Of a DNA stretch of 64,000 nucleotides, positions 44,408 to 56,884 are shown piece by piece. A program made the translations under genes and the position numbers. The number at the start of each line of letters is the position of its first letter. Position 1 is the first letter of the stretch. The stretch is from a virus: the IMG/VR virus record IMGVR_UViG_3300032291_003679, positions 94,022 to 158,021 of that record; one strand, written 5' to 3'. Below the pieces are notes generated by a model that did no database searches, was not told the DNA's origin, and saw only the letters and a list, made by a program, of their open reading frames with translations.

Positions 44408-45180
44408 CTACGCTGTTCCCTTCTGTATTTACCTTTTCGTTTAAAACTAGGCACCCACGGACCGCCAAACCCTAAACCTTCGTGCGCATGAAATAAACCT
44501 TCATCCCCGAAAATTAATGAATTGGCATTGTCTTTACGTTTGAAAATAATCAGCTGGGCAATCGGTGTCCCCTGAGCAATGTGAAATGGCTTGTCTGTTA
44601 AGACGTTAAGAACTACATTGACCGTATGGTAATAATCAGTATTGACGACGCCTGCGACTACGTCAAATTCTGGTCTCGGATTGACAAGCGAAGAAGTAAT
44701 CATGACAGAATAGCCCTTGGCGGTCCTGACGTTCCAAGGAGACACAAGTTTTAAATAGTTTGCGCCTTGAACACTTTTATCACGACGCTCAGTAAAAGGA
44801 CATGCGCCAGTCTGATTGAAACCAAAAGGTTCTATTTTCCCAGCCCGTCCATTTGGGTCTGGTTGCGTTACGTTGAACTCAGCATCAAAATAATGACCGT
44901 CCAGAGATGGCCTAACGCGAATATCTGCCCACAAAGGAAGGGTTATTCCCGTTTCTGCTACATCCGAAACTCCAGGACAATATTTAAGATTCTTGTCTTC
45001 ATCAAGCCGGTGAGTCCACCATTCTTTAAAGTTTCTATTCAGAATTGGTCTAGTCACATCTGTAACAACCATGCCATTGCGCTCCGGCATAAAAAGAACT
45101 TCATTTGGTTTTAGTTTTGGAACGTCGCGAGGGCTATTGCCAGAAATAAAAGAAATACCTTTATCTTTTGAAGACTTCAT
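44395..45180 (-). CDS. Hypothetical protein with dUTPase-like segment, possibly DUF6065
   Basis: 261 residues from ATG 45180, chosen because AAAGGA precedes it. The C-terminal third (GVVNTDYYHTVNVVLNV, then FHIAQGTPIAQLIIFKR) resembles the jelly-roll core of trimeric dUTPases, but the catalytic motifs are not evident. From memory this resembles DUF6065, often next to tryptophan-halogenase genes; not verified. Overlaps the halogenase gene by 20 bp and the next oxygenase by 13 bp, so all three are coupled. Confidence 0.65.
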   Translation of the reverse strand: MKSSKDKGISFISGNSPRDVPKLKPNEVLFMPERNGMVVTDVTRPILNRNFKEWWTHRLDEDKNLKYCPGVSDVAETGITLPLWADIRVRPSLDGHYFDAEFNVTQPDPNGRAGKIEPFGFNQTGACPFTERRDKSVQGANYLKLVSPWNVRTAKGYSVMITSSLVNPRPEFDVVAGVVNTDYYHTVNVVLNVLTDKPFHIAQGTPIAQLIIFKRKDNANSLIFGDEGLFHAHEGLGFGGPWVPSFKRKGKYRREQRRWDR

Positions 45181-46651
45181 GATGTTTCCTTTCACTTCGG
45201 CTCTGCAGGAACGAATTCCTAAAATTGTCAAGCTCTTTCTTTGAAGAGTCTATCGTTCCGTATTCACTCAGCATACGTGCAGAAATGTCCTTACTTACAA
45301 GTCCTTGACCTTGGGCAACATGCCACAGGTGGGCCACCTGAAACAGTTCGTAGCCATTTGCTCCATATGGGTCATTCCGAGAAGGACTGCGTTCTTTCCA
45401 CAAAGCCAGCAATTCCTCAAGCATCGGCGGTTTTTCCATGTCCGCAGCGTCTCGCCAGAATTGGGTATCCCGCCTGTCGGAAACATAGTGCAAAGCAATC
45501 ATTGAAACAAGATTTTCATGAAAGTCATTCATTATTTCGTTGTATCTTTTTGGAGAAGCGGTATGCCACGGTTCATATGAGCCCAAAAAGGTACAAAGAA
45601 GACGAGCCTGTTGAATAGCGGTAGATATGGATGTTGCTTCCAGTGGTTCAATAAAGGAACTGGCCAAACCAACAGCAACACAGTTTTTGTGCCACTGCGT
45701 CTTTAAGTACCCTGAATCGTAATGAATAAACCGTGGTGACTCAATCGTATAGCCGGTTGCTTCTTGCAACTCGTTTATTACGCTTTCCTCGTCTATGTGT
45801 TTTGAAGAATATACATACCCGTTACCGCGACGTTCTTGTGTCGGTATTTCCCATATCCATCCTGCAGATGCTGCCCGAGCCCGTGTATATGGTCTGATTT
45901 CACCACTTGGGTCAGGTGGGGTTGGGAATGGCGATGCCGAATCAACTAAAAGGTATTTTGAATATGAAGACCATTCGGTGTTTCCTATTTCGCTCATTAG
46001 CACACGATAAAAACCACTTGCGTCAATCCAGAAATCAGCAAAGTGCTCGCCGTTTTGAAGTTCTACTGATTTAATAAATCCGTTTTCGGAATCAGTGTTA
46101 ACTTTCGTAACAATGTCATCCACAAAAGATATTCCACGGTTTTTGCACAAAGAATGAAAATACGAGTTTAATTTAAAAGTGTCAAAATGAAATTGGTTTG
46201 TCGATGAATGGGGGGACAAGCTGTCACTAATGTCGTTGCCGTTTTCGTCAACTTTAAAAGGGACAGGAATATAGTTTTCTATAAATCTAGGGTTTGTCAA
46301 AGAGTTGGTTAGTAGCTTCCCGTTTACGTTAATCCAGTCATACAAAGGAACTGTATCGTGATGAAATCCATACGAGTTTACGCTGTGGAAATATTGAGGA
46401 GTATGGGTCGACCAGCCCTCAAAATAAATCCCATATTTATGGGTTGCTCCTGCTTCATCAACCAACTCATCAATGTCAATATCGCACATCTCACAAAAAA
46501 GACGCCAATGTTCTGTTGAACCTTCACCGACACCAATAATTCCAAGTTTTGATGACTCAATGATTGTCACGTCAGATTTTGGTAATCGTTTTTTTATAAC
46601 GATTGCGGCTATCAACCCCGCAGTTCCACCGCCAACAATTGAAATTTTCAC
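45161..46651 (-). CDS. Flavin-dependent tryptophan halogenase-like protein
   Basis: 496 residues, GTG start. N-terminal FAD site ISIVGGGTAGLIAAIVI (GxGxxG type), GVGEGST with the family's EGST element (about 42-48), THKYGIYFEGW with a Lys at the position of the catalytic Lys, and WIWEIPTQ (about 266-273), the WxWxIP motif that blocks monooxygenase chemistry. The same family includes cyanophage-encoded halogenases. It would chlorinate or brominate a free or protein-bound indole/aromatic substrate using a partner flavin reductase, none of which is visible here. Confidence 0.88.
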   Translation of the reverse strand: MKISIVGGGTAGLIAAIVIKKRLPKSDVTIIESSKLGIIGVGEGSTEHWRLFCEMCDIDIDELVDEAGATHKYGIYFEGWSTHTPQYFHSVNSYGFHHDTVPLYDWINVNGKLLTNSLTNPRFIENYIPVPFKVDENGNDISDSLSPHSSTNQFHFDTFKLNSYFHSLCKNRGISFVDDIVTKVNTDSENGFIKSVELQNGEHFADFWIDASGFYRVLMSEIGNTEWSSYSKYLLVDSASPFPTPPDPSGEIRPYTRARAASAGWIWEIPTQERRGNGYVYSSKHIDEESVINELQEATGYTIESPRFIHYDSGYLKTQWHKNCVAVGLASSFIEPLEATSISTAIQQARLLCTFLGSYEPWHTASPKRYNEIMNDFHENLVSMIALHYVSDRRDTQFWRDAADMEKPPMLEELLALWKERSPSRNDPYGANGYELFQVAHLWHVAQGQGLVSKDISARMLSEYGTIDSSKKELDNFRNSFLQSRSERKHHEVFKR

Positions 46652-46652
46652 G

Positions 46653-47267
46653 TTACCTAAACCACGTTACAAAAGAATACTTGATGTCGTAAGAATTTTC
46701 TTTTATTGGAAGGGCGGCATGCTTGTAAAGATAGTTAGAAGGGAAAAGAACAAACGAGCCAGCTTGGCATGGAACAGTCAAATCCAAGTGTTCAAAGTAA
46801 AGTTCACCACCTTCGAAGTCGTCATTGAACCACCCAACCAAACTTAATTGACGCTGATTTTCAGGGTGGTAATCAATGTGTGGCCTATACTCTGCGCCGC
46901 TAGGGTATTTTAGAACCCTATAACCTTCATCCGCTTGCAGCTCAAGGTCGTAATCGTTACGGTATTGATAAACGCATGCATTGATTTTTTCAAAAGAATC
47001 CAACCATTTTTTGTGAAGGTCGAAAAGCCTGTGATGCTCCTGAACGGAATCAAGCATTATAGGACTTAGTTCCATCTGGTTGGATTGCCTGTAATCAGAA
47101 ATGATGCCGCTTCCTGTTGGGGAAACTTCCCACATTAGGTATGGCCAATCCTGTGCGGATTCTTTTTCAATTTCATCAATAATGCCAGTGGGGTCAAATA
47201 TATTTTTATGAAGAACAACACCTGGGGCAAGTATTTCTTTTTCATATTCAAAACTGTTTTCAGTCAT
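46653..47267 (-). CDS. 2OG-Fe(II) oxygenase (PKHD-type)
   Basis: 204 residues. YRVLKYPSGAEYRPHIDYHP (His-x-Asp at about 133-135), LSLVGWFNDDFEGGELYFEH, SFVLFPSNYLYKHAALPIKE (second His) and KYSFVTWF are the usual iron- and 2-oxoglutarate-binding elements. Lies immediately upstream of the halogenase gene (1 bp apart). Third oxygenase of the block. Confidence 0.85.
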   Translation of the reverse strand: MTENSFEYEKEILAPGVVLHKNIFDPTGIIDEIEKESAQDWPYLMWEVSPTGSGIISDYRQSNQMELSPIMLDSVQEHHRLFDLHKKWLDSFEKINACVYQYRNDYDLELQADEGYRVLKYPSGAEYRPHIDYHPENQRQLSLVGWFNDDFEGGELYFEHLDLTVPCQAGSFVLFPSNYLYKHAALPIKENSYDIKYSFVTWFR

Positions 47268-47712
47268 TATTTTCTCGTTCTATTACTTTAAACTCATTTA
47301 TCCAGAGATACTGCTCGTCATCTTTCCACAATACGAAAGATAATTCCGATTCAGAACCCATTCTTACATTAAACTCAGCATAATGTCGTTCAAGAACTGA
47401 CGGAATCAACATTAAGTGCCCGTTTGGTTCTTGAATTATATGACGAAATAAAGTAAAACGAAAGCCAGCAGTTAAGTCAACAAATTCGTTAACATAACTA
47501 AACTTAAAATATTCTTTAGAAATAGGCTGAGGTGGCGTCAACTGACAAAAATGCTCAATTGGGATTGACAAAGGGATAGGTTTAGACCTGTCGAACTTCA
47601 AACTCTTTGTCCGCTCGTTGTCCCCAACTAAAACAGGGACAAGATGCAGCCGAGAGAGCTTCTTGGCCTCTTCTAAATAGCTCTCATCTGGGCAATAGAT
47701 AACTCTGTCCAT
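47260..47712 (-). CDS. Hypothetical protein
   Basis: 150 residues; overlaps the downstream oxygenase start by 8 bp. Contains SYVNEFVDLTAGFRFTLFRH, VLERHYAEFNVRMG and ELSFVLWKDDEQYLWI. Mixed alpha/beta; no family recognised. Co-transcribed with the modification enzymes. Confidence 0.55.
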   Translation of the reverse strand: MDRVIYCPDESYLEEAKKLSRLHLVPVLVGDNERTKSLKFDRSKPIPLSIPIEHFCQLTPPQPISKEYFKFSYVNEFVDLTAGFRFTLFRHIIQEPNGHLMLIPSVLERHYAEFNVRMGSESELSFVLWKDDEQYLWINEFKVIERENND

Positions 47713-47723
47713 GGACAGGCATG

Positions 47724-47960
47724 TTACTCTAGTTCAGAGAGAAGTGCACACACGTTCATATATTGAGCACGGCATTTTTCAATTACATCCTTCAAGCCGG
47801 TTTCATACCCTGAAAAATCAGTAGTGTCGATATCGACGCTAAATGGGTCTTCAAATCCCATCTGAATCAAAGCCATAACAATCTGTGTTTCAAGATTGTT
47901 TTTTGCGCCACCAAGCGAAACTTTTCTTGCATCTGATGTCATGTTGTTTAAGTTTGCCAC
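47724..47960 (-). CDS. Small hypothetical protein
   Basis: 78 residues from GTG 47960, with AGGAGAAA upstream. N-terminus polar, then TQIVMALIQMGFEDPFSVDID and a Cys-containing helix (IEKCRAQYMNVCALLSELE). No family recognised. It follows the glycine-rich fibre gene and may be the first gene of the enzyme operon. Confidence 0.55.
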   Translation of the reverse strand: MANLNNMTSDARKVSLGGAKNNLETQIVMALIQMGFEDPFSVDIDTTDFSGYETGLKDVIEKCRAQYMNVCALLSELE

Positions 47961-47968
47961 GGTTTCTC

Positions 47969-49645
47969 CTATGAATTAATTATAATTTTTGTGCTTGACT
48001 GCAAAGCCTGTGTCAGTCCAGAAGTATCAGTAATGATAATTATACCGCCTTCTCTGCCCTGGGTTCCGGCATTGCCAGCCGCTCCGGCATTGCCAGCCGC
48101 TCCATTATTCCCAGCGTTTCCTGGATTTCCTGCAAGACCCTTTGGTCCGTTTGTTCCAGGATTACCAGCGTTGCCCGCTACACCAGCATTGCCAGCTGCT
48201 CCAGCGGTGCCTCCAGCAATATGATGCTGGTGAGCTGTGTGAGATGCGTTGGAGTTTGCGTAATGGAAAGTATTTGGGTTGTGACCACTTACATAATTAT
48301 ATGAATGATGGTGCCCTAATCCAATTAAAAAGTGGGCAACGTTTGCTGGCACAGAACCACGTGGCCACACCCTGTTTGCTGCAGCGCCAGTATAATGGAA
48401 GGCGTGAGAGCTCCCGCGGTGCGAATGTCGAGGGAAGTGCCCAGAGTTTGATTCGTTGGCAGGGCGACCTGGCGTGCCTCCAAATGTTCTCATGTGTCCA
48501 TAACCGTTGAGTGCCCCATCGAATGCGTGCGCCACGGCGTGGTTTGGGTTCGAACCAGCAGGGTGGCCATAGTTGTGAAAACCCGAGTCGTGAGCATGAA
48601 CATACGTGTCACCGCTACCACCAGCATTTCCAGCAGCCCCAGGGTTTGCTACACCAGGATTGCCAGCCGTGGCTCCAGTGCCATTAGTTCCATCAGCACC
48701 TGCGTTACCAGCATTAGCCCCAGTGCCTGCGCTCCCTGCATTTCCAGCAACTCCATTTGTACCAGATTGCCCGACGCTGATAATTGTTCCAGAACCAGAA
48801 ATTGTTTTTGCAACAATCAAAACAATCGGACCGCCTACACCTCCTACGCCGTTGGAACCAGCATTTCCAGCATTTCCAGCATTTCCCGCAGTCCCACCAG
48901 CGCCGTTGGTGCCAGCATTGCCTGGGTTGCCTGCAGCGCCGGCTGAACCGCCATGTCCTGTGCCGTTAGTGCCCGCATTGCCATTGTTGGCAACATGATG
49001 AGGGCTGTGCCAGTTGTAGTAAACACCAGAACCGCCATGAGCATAGTGCCAGTGACCAGGCAACCCAGTAGTTCCACCTGCTGTTGCGCCACTTCCTCCG
49101 TGACCACCAGTCCCTGCGCTTCCTGCTGCGCCTGCCCCCCCAGCCGTCGCTCCAGTTCCTGCGTTTCCTGCTGCTCCTACTCCCCCTGAACCTCCGGAAG
49201 TCGCACCAGTACCATCTGCTCCTTTATCTCCACCACTGAACTGGCGAACTATTCCTGCATTGTCTACAAAATATCCGGTAATCGCAGTTTCTAAATTGTG
49301 AAGAACACTCAGCGGCAAAGGGTTACTGGAAGTCTGGCTGATGCTGTATGTTGCAACCGAAGAAGCCTGGCCTGCGACAGTTCCGGTGTTTATGGGTGTT
49401 GTGTAACCCACAGAAGCACCTATTGTGCCATTGTTTACGAGTTCTCCCTTAACAAAAACACGGAATCCGTTAGTAATAAAAGTACAGCTGCTGTTAATGG
49501 TCAACGAGTTGTAGTACATGTCTCGCGTGATTACGGTAGGAGTACCAGTGTTGGACACAACTACGTTCCCATCGCTACCGTTACCATAAACGGAGTCATT
49601 ACCTATTCTTTGTTCGTATACCTTATTAAATTTTTCAATATACAT
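47969..49645 (-). CDS. Glycine-rich, histidine-rich fibre protein
   Basis: 558 residues. N-terminal 110 residues (SVYGNGSDGNVVV, VITRDMYYNSLTINSS, NGFRVFVKGEL) match the N-terminus of the upstream gene. Then long Gly-Ala-Gly/Asn tracts (AGNAGTGATAGGAG and similar), split by a His-rich region at about 320-480 (HAHDSGFHNYGH; HSHRGSSHAFHY; GLGHHHSYNYVSGH; HTAHQHHIAGG). Glycine-rich helical shafts with His clusters at the tip are used by phage adhesins to bind metal and stabilise trimers. Adhesin role inferred. Confidence 0.8.
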   Translation of the reverse strand: MYIEKFNKVYEQRIGNDSVYGNGSDGNVVVSNTGTPTVITRDMYYNSLTINSSCTFITNGFRVFVKGELVNNGTIGASVGYTTPINTGTVAGQASSVATYSISQTSSNPLPLSVLHNLETAITGYFVDNAGIVRQFSGGDKGADGTGATSGGSGGVGAAGNAGTGATAGGAGAAGSAGTGGHGGSGATAGGTTGLPGHWHYAHGGSGVYYNWHSPHHVANNGNAGTNGTGHGGSAGAAGNPGNAGTNGAGGTAGNAGNAGNAGSNGVGGVGGPIVLIVAKTISGSGTIISVGQSGTNGVAGNAGSAGTGANAGNAGADGTNGTGATAGNPGVANPGAAGNAGGSGDTYVHAHDSGFHNYGHPAGSNPNHAVAHAFDGALNGYGHMRTFGGTPGRPANESNSGHFPRHSHRGSSHAFHYTGAAANRVWPRGSVPANVAHFLIGLGHHHSYNYVSGHNPNTFHYANSNASHTAHQHHIAGGTAGAAGNAGVAGNAGNPGTNGPKGLAGNPGNAGNNGAAGNAGAAGNAGTQGREGGIIIITDTSGLTQALQSSTKIIINS

Positions 49646-49647
49646 TG

Positions 49648-50367
49648 TTACACCAACTGCATGTAGTTGACGGTTCCAGGATTTTGGCCAGTTACGTTAG
49701 TCGTGACAGATGCAGGCAACGCCACAGCACTTGATATTAGTAGGACAACTCCACCTCCAGCAGGAGCTGTGGCTGGAGCTTGTATGTAAGCAGTGCCGCT
49801 TACAGGGCCAGCTATATATCTAGCCGCAAGGATTACGACTCCACCACCAGCCTGCCCGCTTCCGCCCGCTCCGCCTCTTAAAAATGTCGGCCCTCCAGAA
49901 GCAGTGACAGAATAGCCTTGAATTGCTTGGCGAGGAATGCTCCAATATTGTGTTCCGCCAAGAGCAGCCGTCGGTACTGTCGCCGTGAACCCAGTTGCAG
50001 AACCGCCAAGAGAATGAGTCACGGCAGTGCTCACTGCTCCTCCTTGTTGAATTGAGCCAGCAGTTGAAAAACCCGTAGTAAAGCCAATCGTTGCGTCGTT
50101 TCCAGCAAAGGTTAAAATATTTTTAACAAATATTCTGTATCCGTTTGGTGCTAAGCGAACGCTTGTATTTAGCGTCAGATTGTTAAAAAACATATCTCTT
50201 GTCATTGTGTAGACACTCGCTGATGGAGCCATGCTCAAAACAGTCGTGGACCCATCAAGAACAGCATCGCCATCCATGCCTGTTCCGTAAACAGGGTCGG
50301 CGGAATCAAGAAACTGCGCCATAGAATCTGGCACGTTCATTCTTGTGATGCTGGTAAATCTTCTCAT
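49648..50367 (-). CDS. Fibre protein, paralogue of the downstream fibre
   Basis: 239 residues. N-terminal PVYGTGMDGDAVL, VYTMTRDMFFNNLTLNTS and NGYRIFVKNIL align with the next gene's N-terminus. The C-terminal part (FLRGGAGGSGQAGGGVVILA) is short and Gly-rich rather than His-rich. Probably an attachment or shaft component; 2-bp gap to its paralogue. Confidence 0.75.
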   Translation of the reverse strand: MRRFTSITRMNVPDSMAQFLDSADPVYGTGMDGDAVLDGSTTVLSMAPSASVYTMTRDMFFNNLTLNTSVRLAPNGYRIFVKNILTFAGNDATIGFTTGFSTAGSIQQGGAVSTAVTHSLGGSATGFTATVPTAALGGTQYWSIPRQAIQGYSVTASGGPTFLRGGAGGSGQAGGGVVILAARYIAGPVSGTAYIQAPATAPAGGGVVLLISSAVALPASVTTNVTGQNPGTVNYMQLV

Positions 50368-50369
50368 AG

Positions 50370-50708
50370 TTATGGAATCGTTTTTACACCAGTAATCAAA
50401 ATGTTGACTACATCGTCCGAAGATGCTGATGCCCAGAGTTTGTCTCCGGCAGGAACAAATATATCCGAGGCAATCATCATTGTTTCATTTGCAGCAAGAG
50501 CCATTGAGTTGAATATTCTGTTTGATGAAGTTGTTGAAGTATCTGCCGAGCCAGTTATTGAAAAGTGCACAGTGACAGAAGAAGAATGGGTATTACACAA
50601 AACCAACTGCGTGATAACAAGCGTTTCTCCGGTGCCTACTTGATATAAAACTTCTTCAGTTGCATCTATTGGAGTGAAAACGATTCGTGCGACTTCGACT
50701 GTTGCCAT
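50370..50708 (-). CDS. Hypothetical tail protein
   Basis: 112 residues; beta-rich (LVITQLVLCNTHSSSVTVHF, MALAANETMMIASDIFVPAG, VNILITGVK). Matches small, immunoglobulin/jelly-roll-like proteins often found among phage fibres, but no family is firmly recognised. Two-bp gap to the downstream fibre gene. Confidence 0.6.
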   Translation of the reverse strand: MATVEVARIVFTPIDATEEVLYQVGTGETLVITQLVLCNTHSSSVTVHFSITGSADTSTTSSNRIFNSMALAANETMMIASDIFVPAGDKLWASASSDDVVNILITGVKTIP

Positions 50709-50716
50709 GATTTTAC

Positions 50717-54484
<3,768 letters not shown>

Positions 54485-54497
54485 TCAGGGCAATTTT

Positions 54498-54701
54498 TTA
54501 CTTTTCTGAAGCTCCAGAACCCTTGCCGAAAGCAGTGTCGTTTGGATTCAAGTAGCGCATGATTACAGGAAGCGCAGCTGCCCAAAGAGCATTAAGCGAC
54601 AACTTCCAGTCTTGTGTTGCGACCCATGTAGATACGCCAGCGCCAATGACGCTTCGTCCATAGGAAGCCAATAGTGCTTTGTGTGCTGCTGTCAATTTCA
54701 T
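54498..54701 (-). CDS. Small holin-like membrane protein
   Basis: 67 residues. HKALLASYGRSVIGAGVSTWV, then LSLNALWAAALPVIMRYLNP: one or two membrane segments with a polar C-terminus (TAFGKGSGASEK). Such small proteins occur in phage fibre/lysis regions and are called holins, but no endolysin gene is next to it, so the role is open. Confidence 0.6.
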   Translation of the reverse strand: MKLTAAHKALLASYGRSVIGAGVSTWVATQDWKLSLNALWAAALPVIMRYLNPNDTAFGKGSGASEK

Positions 54702-54710
54702 TGGTTTCTC

Positions 54711-56021
54711 CTAACCTGTTACTACGATTGTGTAATCGTTTGCACCAATTGATGCACCGTTGAGGACAACGGAAACAGTGTTTCCATTTACGCGAGTTAC
54801 ATCACCAAAAACAGTTGCATTATTGGCGGCAACTTCATAAATCTGAACAATAACATCAGTTGTTCCAAAGTTGTGAGTCACTGTTGTGGTTGATGTTGTT
54901 CCCGATGAAGCAGCACAGCCTTGCTTTGCAATTCTTGCAAGAACAGGAGTACTTGTTGTCAGACCAGAAGCAGATGTTTCTGCAAGATTTGTACGAGCGG
55001 TAGCGGCTGTTGAGGCGCCTGTACCACCGTCTACAACTGCAACATCTGTGCCGTTCCAAACACCAGTAGTGATTGTTCCGAGAGTCGTAATTGTGTTTTG
55101 ACCAGCGTACGTGGAAGCAATGTCGATAGCGTTAGCCGAGACAGAAATACGGTCAGCTGTGCCAACAGCGTTGACTGTTGCGCCGTCTTTTGTAAGACCG
55201 TCACCTGCAATTACTGCTCCAGCACCAGAAAACTGAACCCAGTTCATTGCATCGGTACCAACAGTAATTGGACCGTTGCTTGAAACTACGAAGCCAGAAT
55301 CTGCGTTTACAGTTCCTTCCTCAACGAAAGTAAAAGTTCCACCAGACACTGTTCCTGTATCTGCAGTGCCGTTTGCGTCAGTTGCGCGGACGGCTGGGCC
55401 AGAAGACTGAACAACGTAGATACCGTTTTGTGATGCTGTCCCTTGGTTCTTAACAAGAACGCGGTCACCAGCAACAAGGGTTACTGTGGTGTCGATTGTG
55501 TCGCCGGCCTCAAGTTCGGTCGAAAGGTTGACTGCGGCAGTAGTAGCGGCACGAACTGACTGCTTAACATCAAGACCCTGACGGGCTGCGTCTACATAAC
55601 CCTTGGTAGCGGCGTGGGCAGGGTCAGTAGGGGTAGCAACCTTGATGTTGCCGCTTGCGTCCCTTATGACCAGCTTGCTTGCCGTAGCCTCTGAAGTTGC
55701 ATCAGCTAGCTTGCTGAAGTCGGAAGCAGAAAGTAGACCAGCGCTTGCGGAAGTTGCAAGATTTGGCGTGATGGTTATTGAACCGTTTGATTCGTTGATA
55801 GTGAGAGAGGTTGATTGGCTACCGGTAGATGTAACACCGGAAATCATCTTTCGCCATGCTGATGCCGTGGCGTCCCACACCTTGATGACGCCTTCACCGC
55901 TATGGAAAAACATTCGGCCGTCGAAGTTGCCAGTATTCGGGTCTGTACCAAGCACTTCAAAAGTGGCATTAACCAGCTGATTCTGGTTCAGGTCAATATT
56001 TGTAAGAAATTTTTGTGCCAT
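54711..56021 (-). CDS. Tail fibre protein
   Basis: 436 residues. N-terminal NIDLNQNQLVNATFEVLG, the usual fibre-start sequence, followed by KVWDATASAWRKM and a repeated beta shaft. The middle module (LDVKQSVRAATTAAVNLS, RVLVKNQGTASQNGIYVVQS) is shared with the 50717-54454 fibre. The C-terminus (VTHNFGTTDVIVQIYEVAAN) is a tip-like fold of many phage fibres. Confidence 0.82.
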   Translation of the reverse strand: MAQKFLTNIDLNQNQLVNATFEVLGTDPNTGNFDGRMFFHSGEGVIKVWDATASAWRKMISGVTSTGSQSTSLTINESNGSITITPNLATSASAGLLSASDFSKLADATSEATASKLVIRDASGNIKVATPTDPAHAATKGYVDAARQGLDVKQSVRAATTAAVNLSTELEAGDTIDTTVTLVAGDRVLVKNQGTASQNGIYVVQSSGPAVRATDANGTADTGTVSGGTFTFVEEGTVNADSGFVVSSNGPITVGTDAMNWVQFSGAGAVIAGDGLTKDGATVNAVGTADRISVSANAIDIASTYAGQNTITTLGTITTGVWNGTDVAVVDGGTGASTAATARTNLAETSASGLTTSTPVLARIAKQGCAASSGTTSTTTVTHNFGTTDVIVQIYEVAANNATVFGDVTRVNGNTVSVVLNGASIGANDYTIVVTG

Positions 56022-56034
56022 CTGGCCCTCGCTT

Positions 56035-56352
56035 TTAGGTTAAATACGCGTATCCTGAAAAAGGGACTGTAAATAAAACTTTTATTTGAGTGTCGCTATC
56101 ATATTGTACTTCACCAATAACAACAGTTCCCGCAGAATCAACAACCATTATCGAAGGCCTTCCACCCAAGCTGTGGGTTATTGTCCACACCGATGCAGCA
56201 ACCCCTTGGTTGTGTACGTATCTTCTTGTGTTCCCGCCGCTTGTAGATAAACGGACAACAACCTGATTGGGGGCGTCCTGATTTACTAAAACCTTGTTGG
56301 CCGTATCTTCGTTTACGATTACGTTATTTGGAACGCTATTGCTATCGCTCAC
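56035..56352 (-). CDS. Small fibre/tail accessory protein
   Basis: 105 residues from GTG 56352, which overlaps the upstream stop (GTGA). N-terminal low complexity (NSVPNNVIVNEDTANKVLV) and a C-terminal beta domain (VWTITHSLGGRPSIMVVDSA, IKVLFTVPFSGYAYLT) related to fibre tips. No precise family. Confidence 0.6.
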   Translation of the reverse strand: MSDSNSVPNNVIVNEDTANKVLVNQDAPNQVVVRLSTSGGNTRRYVHNQGVAASVWTITHSLGGRPSIMVVDSAGTVVIGEVQYDSDTQIKVLFTVPFSGYAYLT

Positions 56353-56732
56353 CTGGTTACCTCTGGGCTGAGGTTAAAAATTCCTTGTAGAATTCTTGAC
56401 ACAATATTTCCAGAACTGATTATCTCCAGGTCATATACTCCGCTCGTAGACACGGAAGCGGTTACGTTTGCTGGGGCAAATATCAATATCTTATTGACAT
56501 CTCCAGCTATTGGGTTTATGGTCAAACCACCATTGGCTGTCGTCAGCTCAAGAAGAAAACTTGGTGAGTCAATAGTTCTTCTTACTTGCATTCGCGCTGT
56601 GTAGCCTGCCAGGCTAAATGGCACAAAAGTATTGCCTGTAGGGTCTTCCTCTAAATCGGGTTGTTCGATTTCCAGGGTACGCGTAAAAGTGGAACCCTGC
56701 TGACACGTGATGTTGTAGTTGCCAGCCAACAT
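56349..56732 (-). CDS. Tail/baseplate accessory protein
   Basis: 127 residues from ATG 56732 with GGAGG 11 nt upstream; an ATG at 56765 would add 11 residues. NYNITCQQGSTFTRTLEIEQ opens like fibre-region proteins that carry a QGxTF motif; YTARMQVRRTIDSPSFLLEL and GVYDLEIISSG are beta strands. First gene of the minus-strand fibre operon, with a divergent gap of 152 bp to the next plus gene. Confidence 0.6.
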   Translation of the reverse strand: MLAGNYNITCQQGSTFTRTLEIEQPDLEEDPTGNTFVPFSLAGYTARMQVRRTIDSPSFLLELTTANGGLTINPIAGDVNKILIFAPANVTASVSTSGVYDLEIISSGNIVSRILQGIFNLSPEVTR

Positions 56733-56884
56733 TGCGAAGAATGCCTCCAGAGTAAACAGGTTCACAAAGATTGTAGATTACGCAGGGCCTTTGTTGGCCC
56801 AAGTATTTAGTGCACTTTTTCAATTATTCGTTTATCTCTTTATTGATGTCGACGAATTTCTTTAATAGTCTGAAAGTGATTTTT

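Noticed and set aside
44395-45180. Functional dUTPase
   Set aside because: Only the jelly-roll core strand pattern is seen; the catalytic motifs are not evident and the neighbours are not nucleotide-metabolism genes.
48142-49189. Plus-strand frames opposite the glycine-rich fibre
   Set aside because: Shadow frames produced by biased codons of the fibre gene; no ribosome-binding sites or family motifs.
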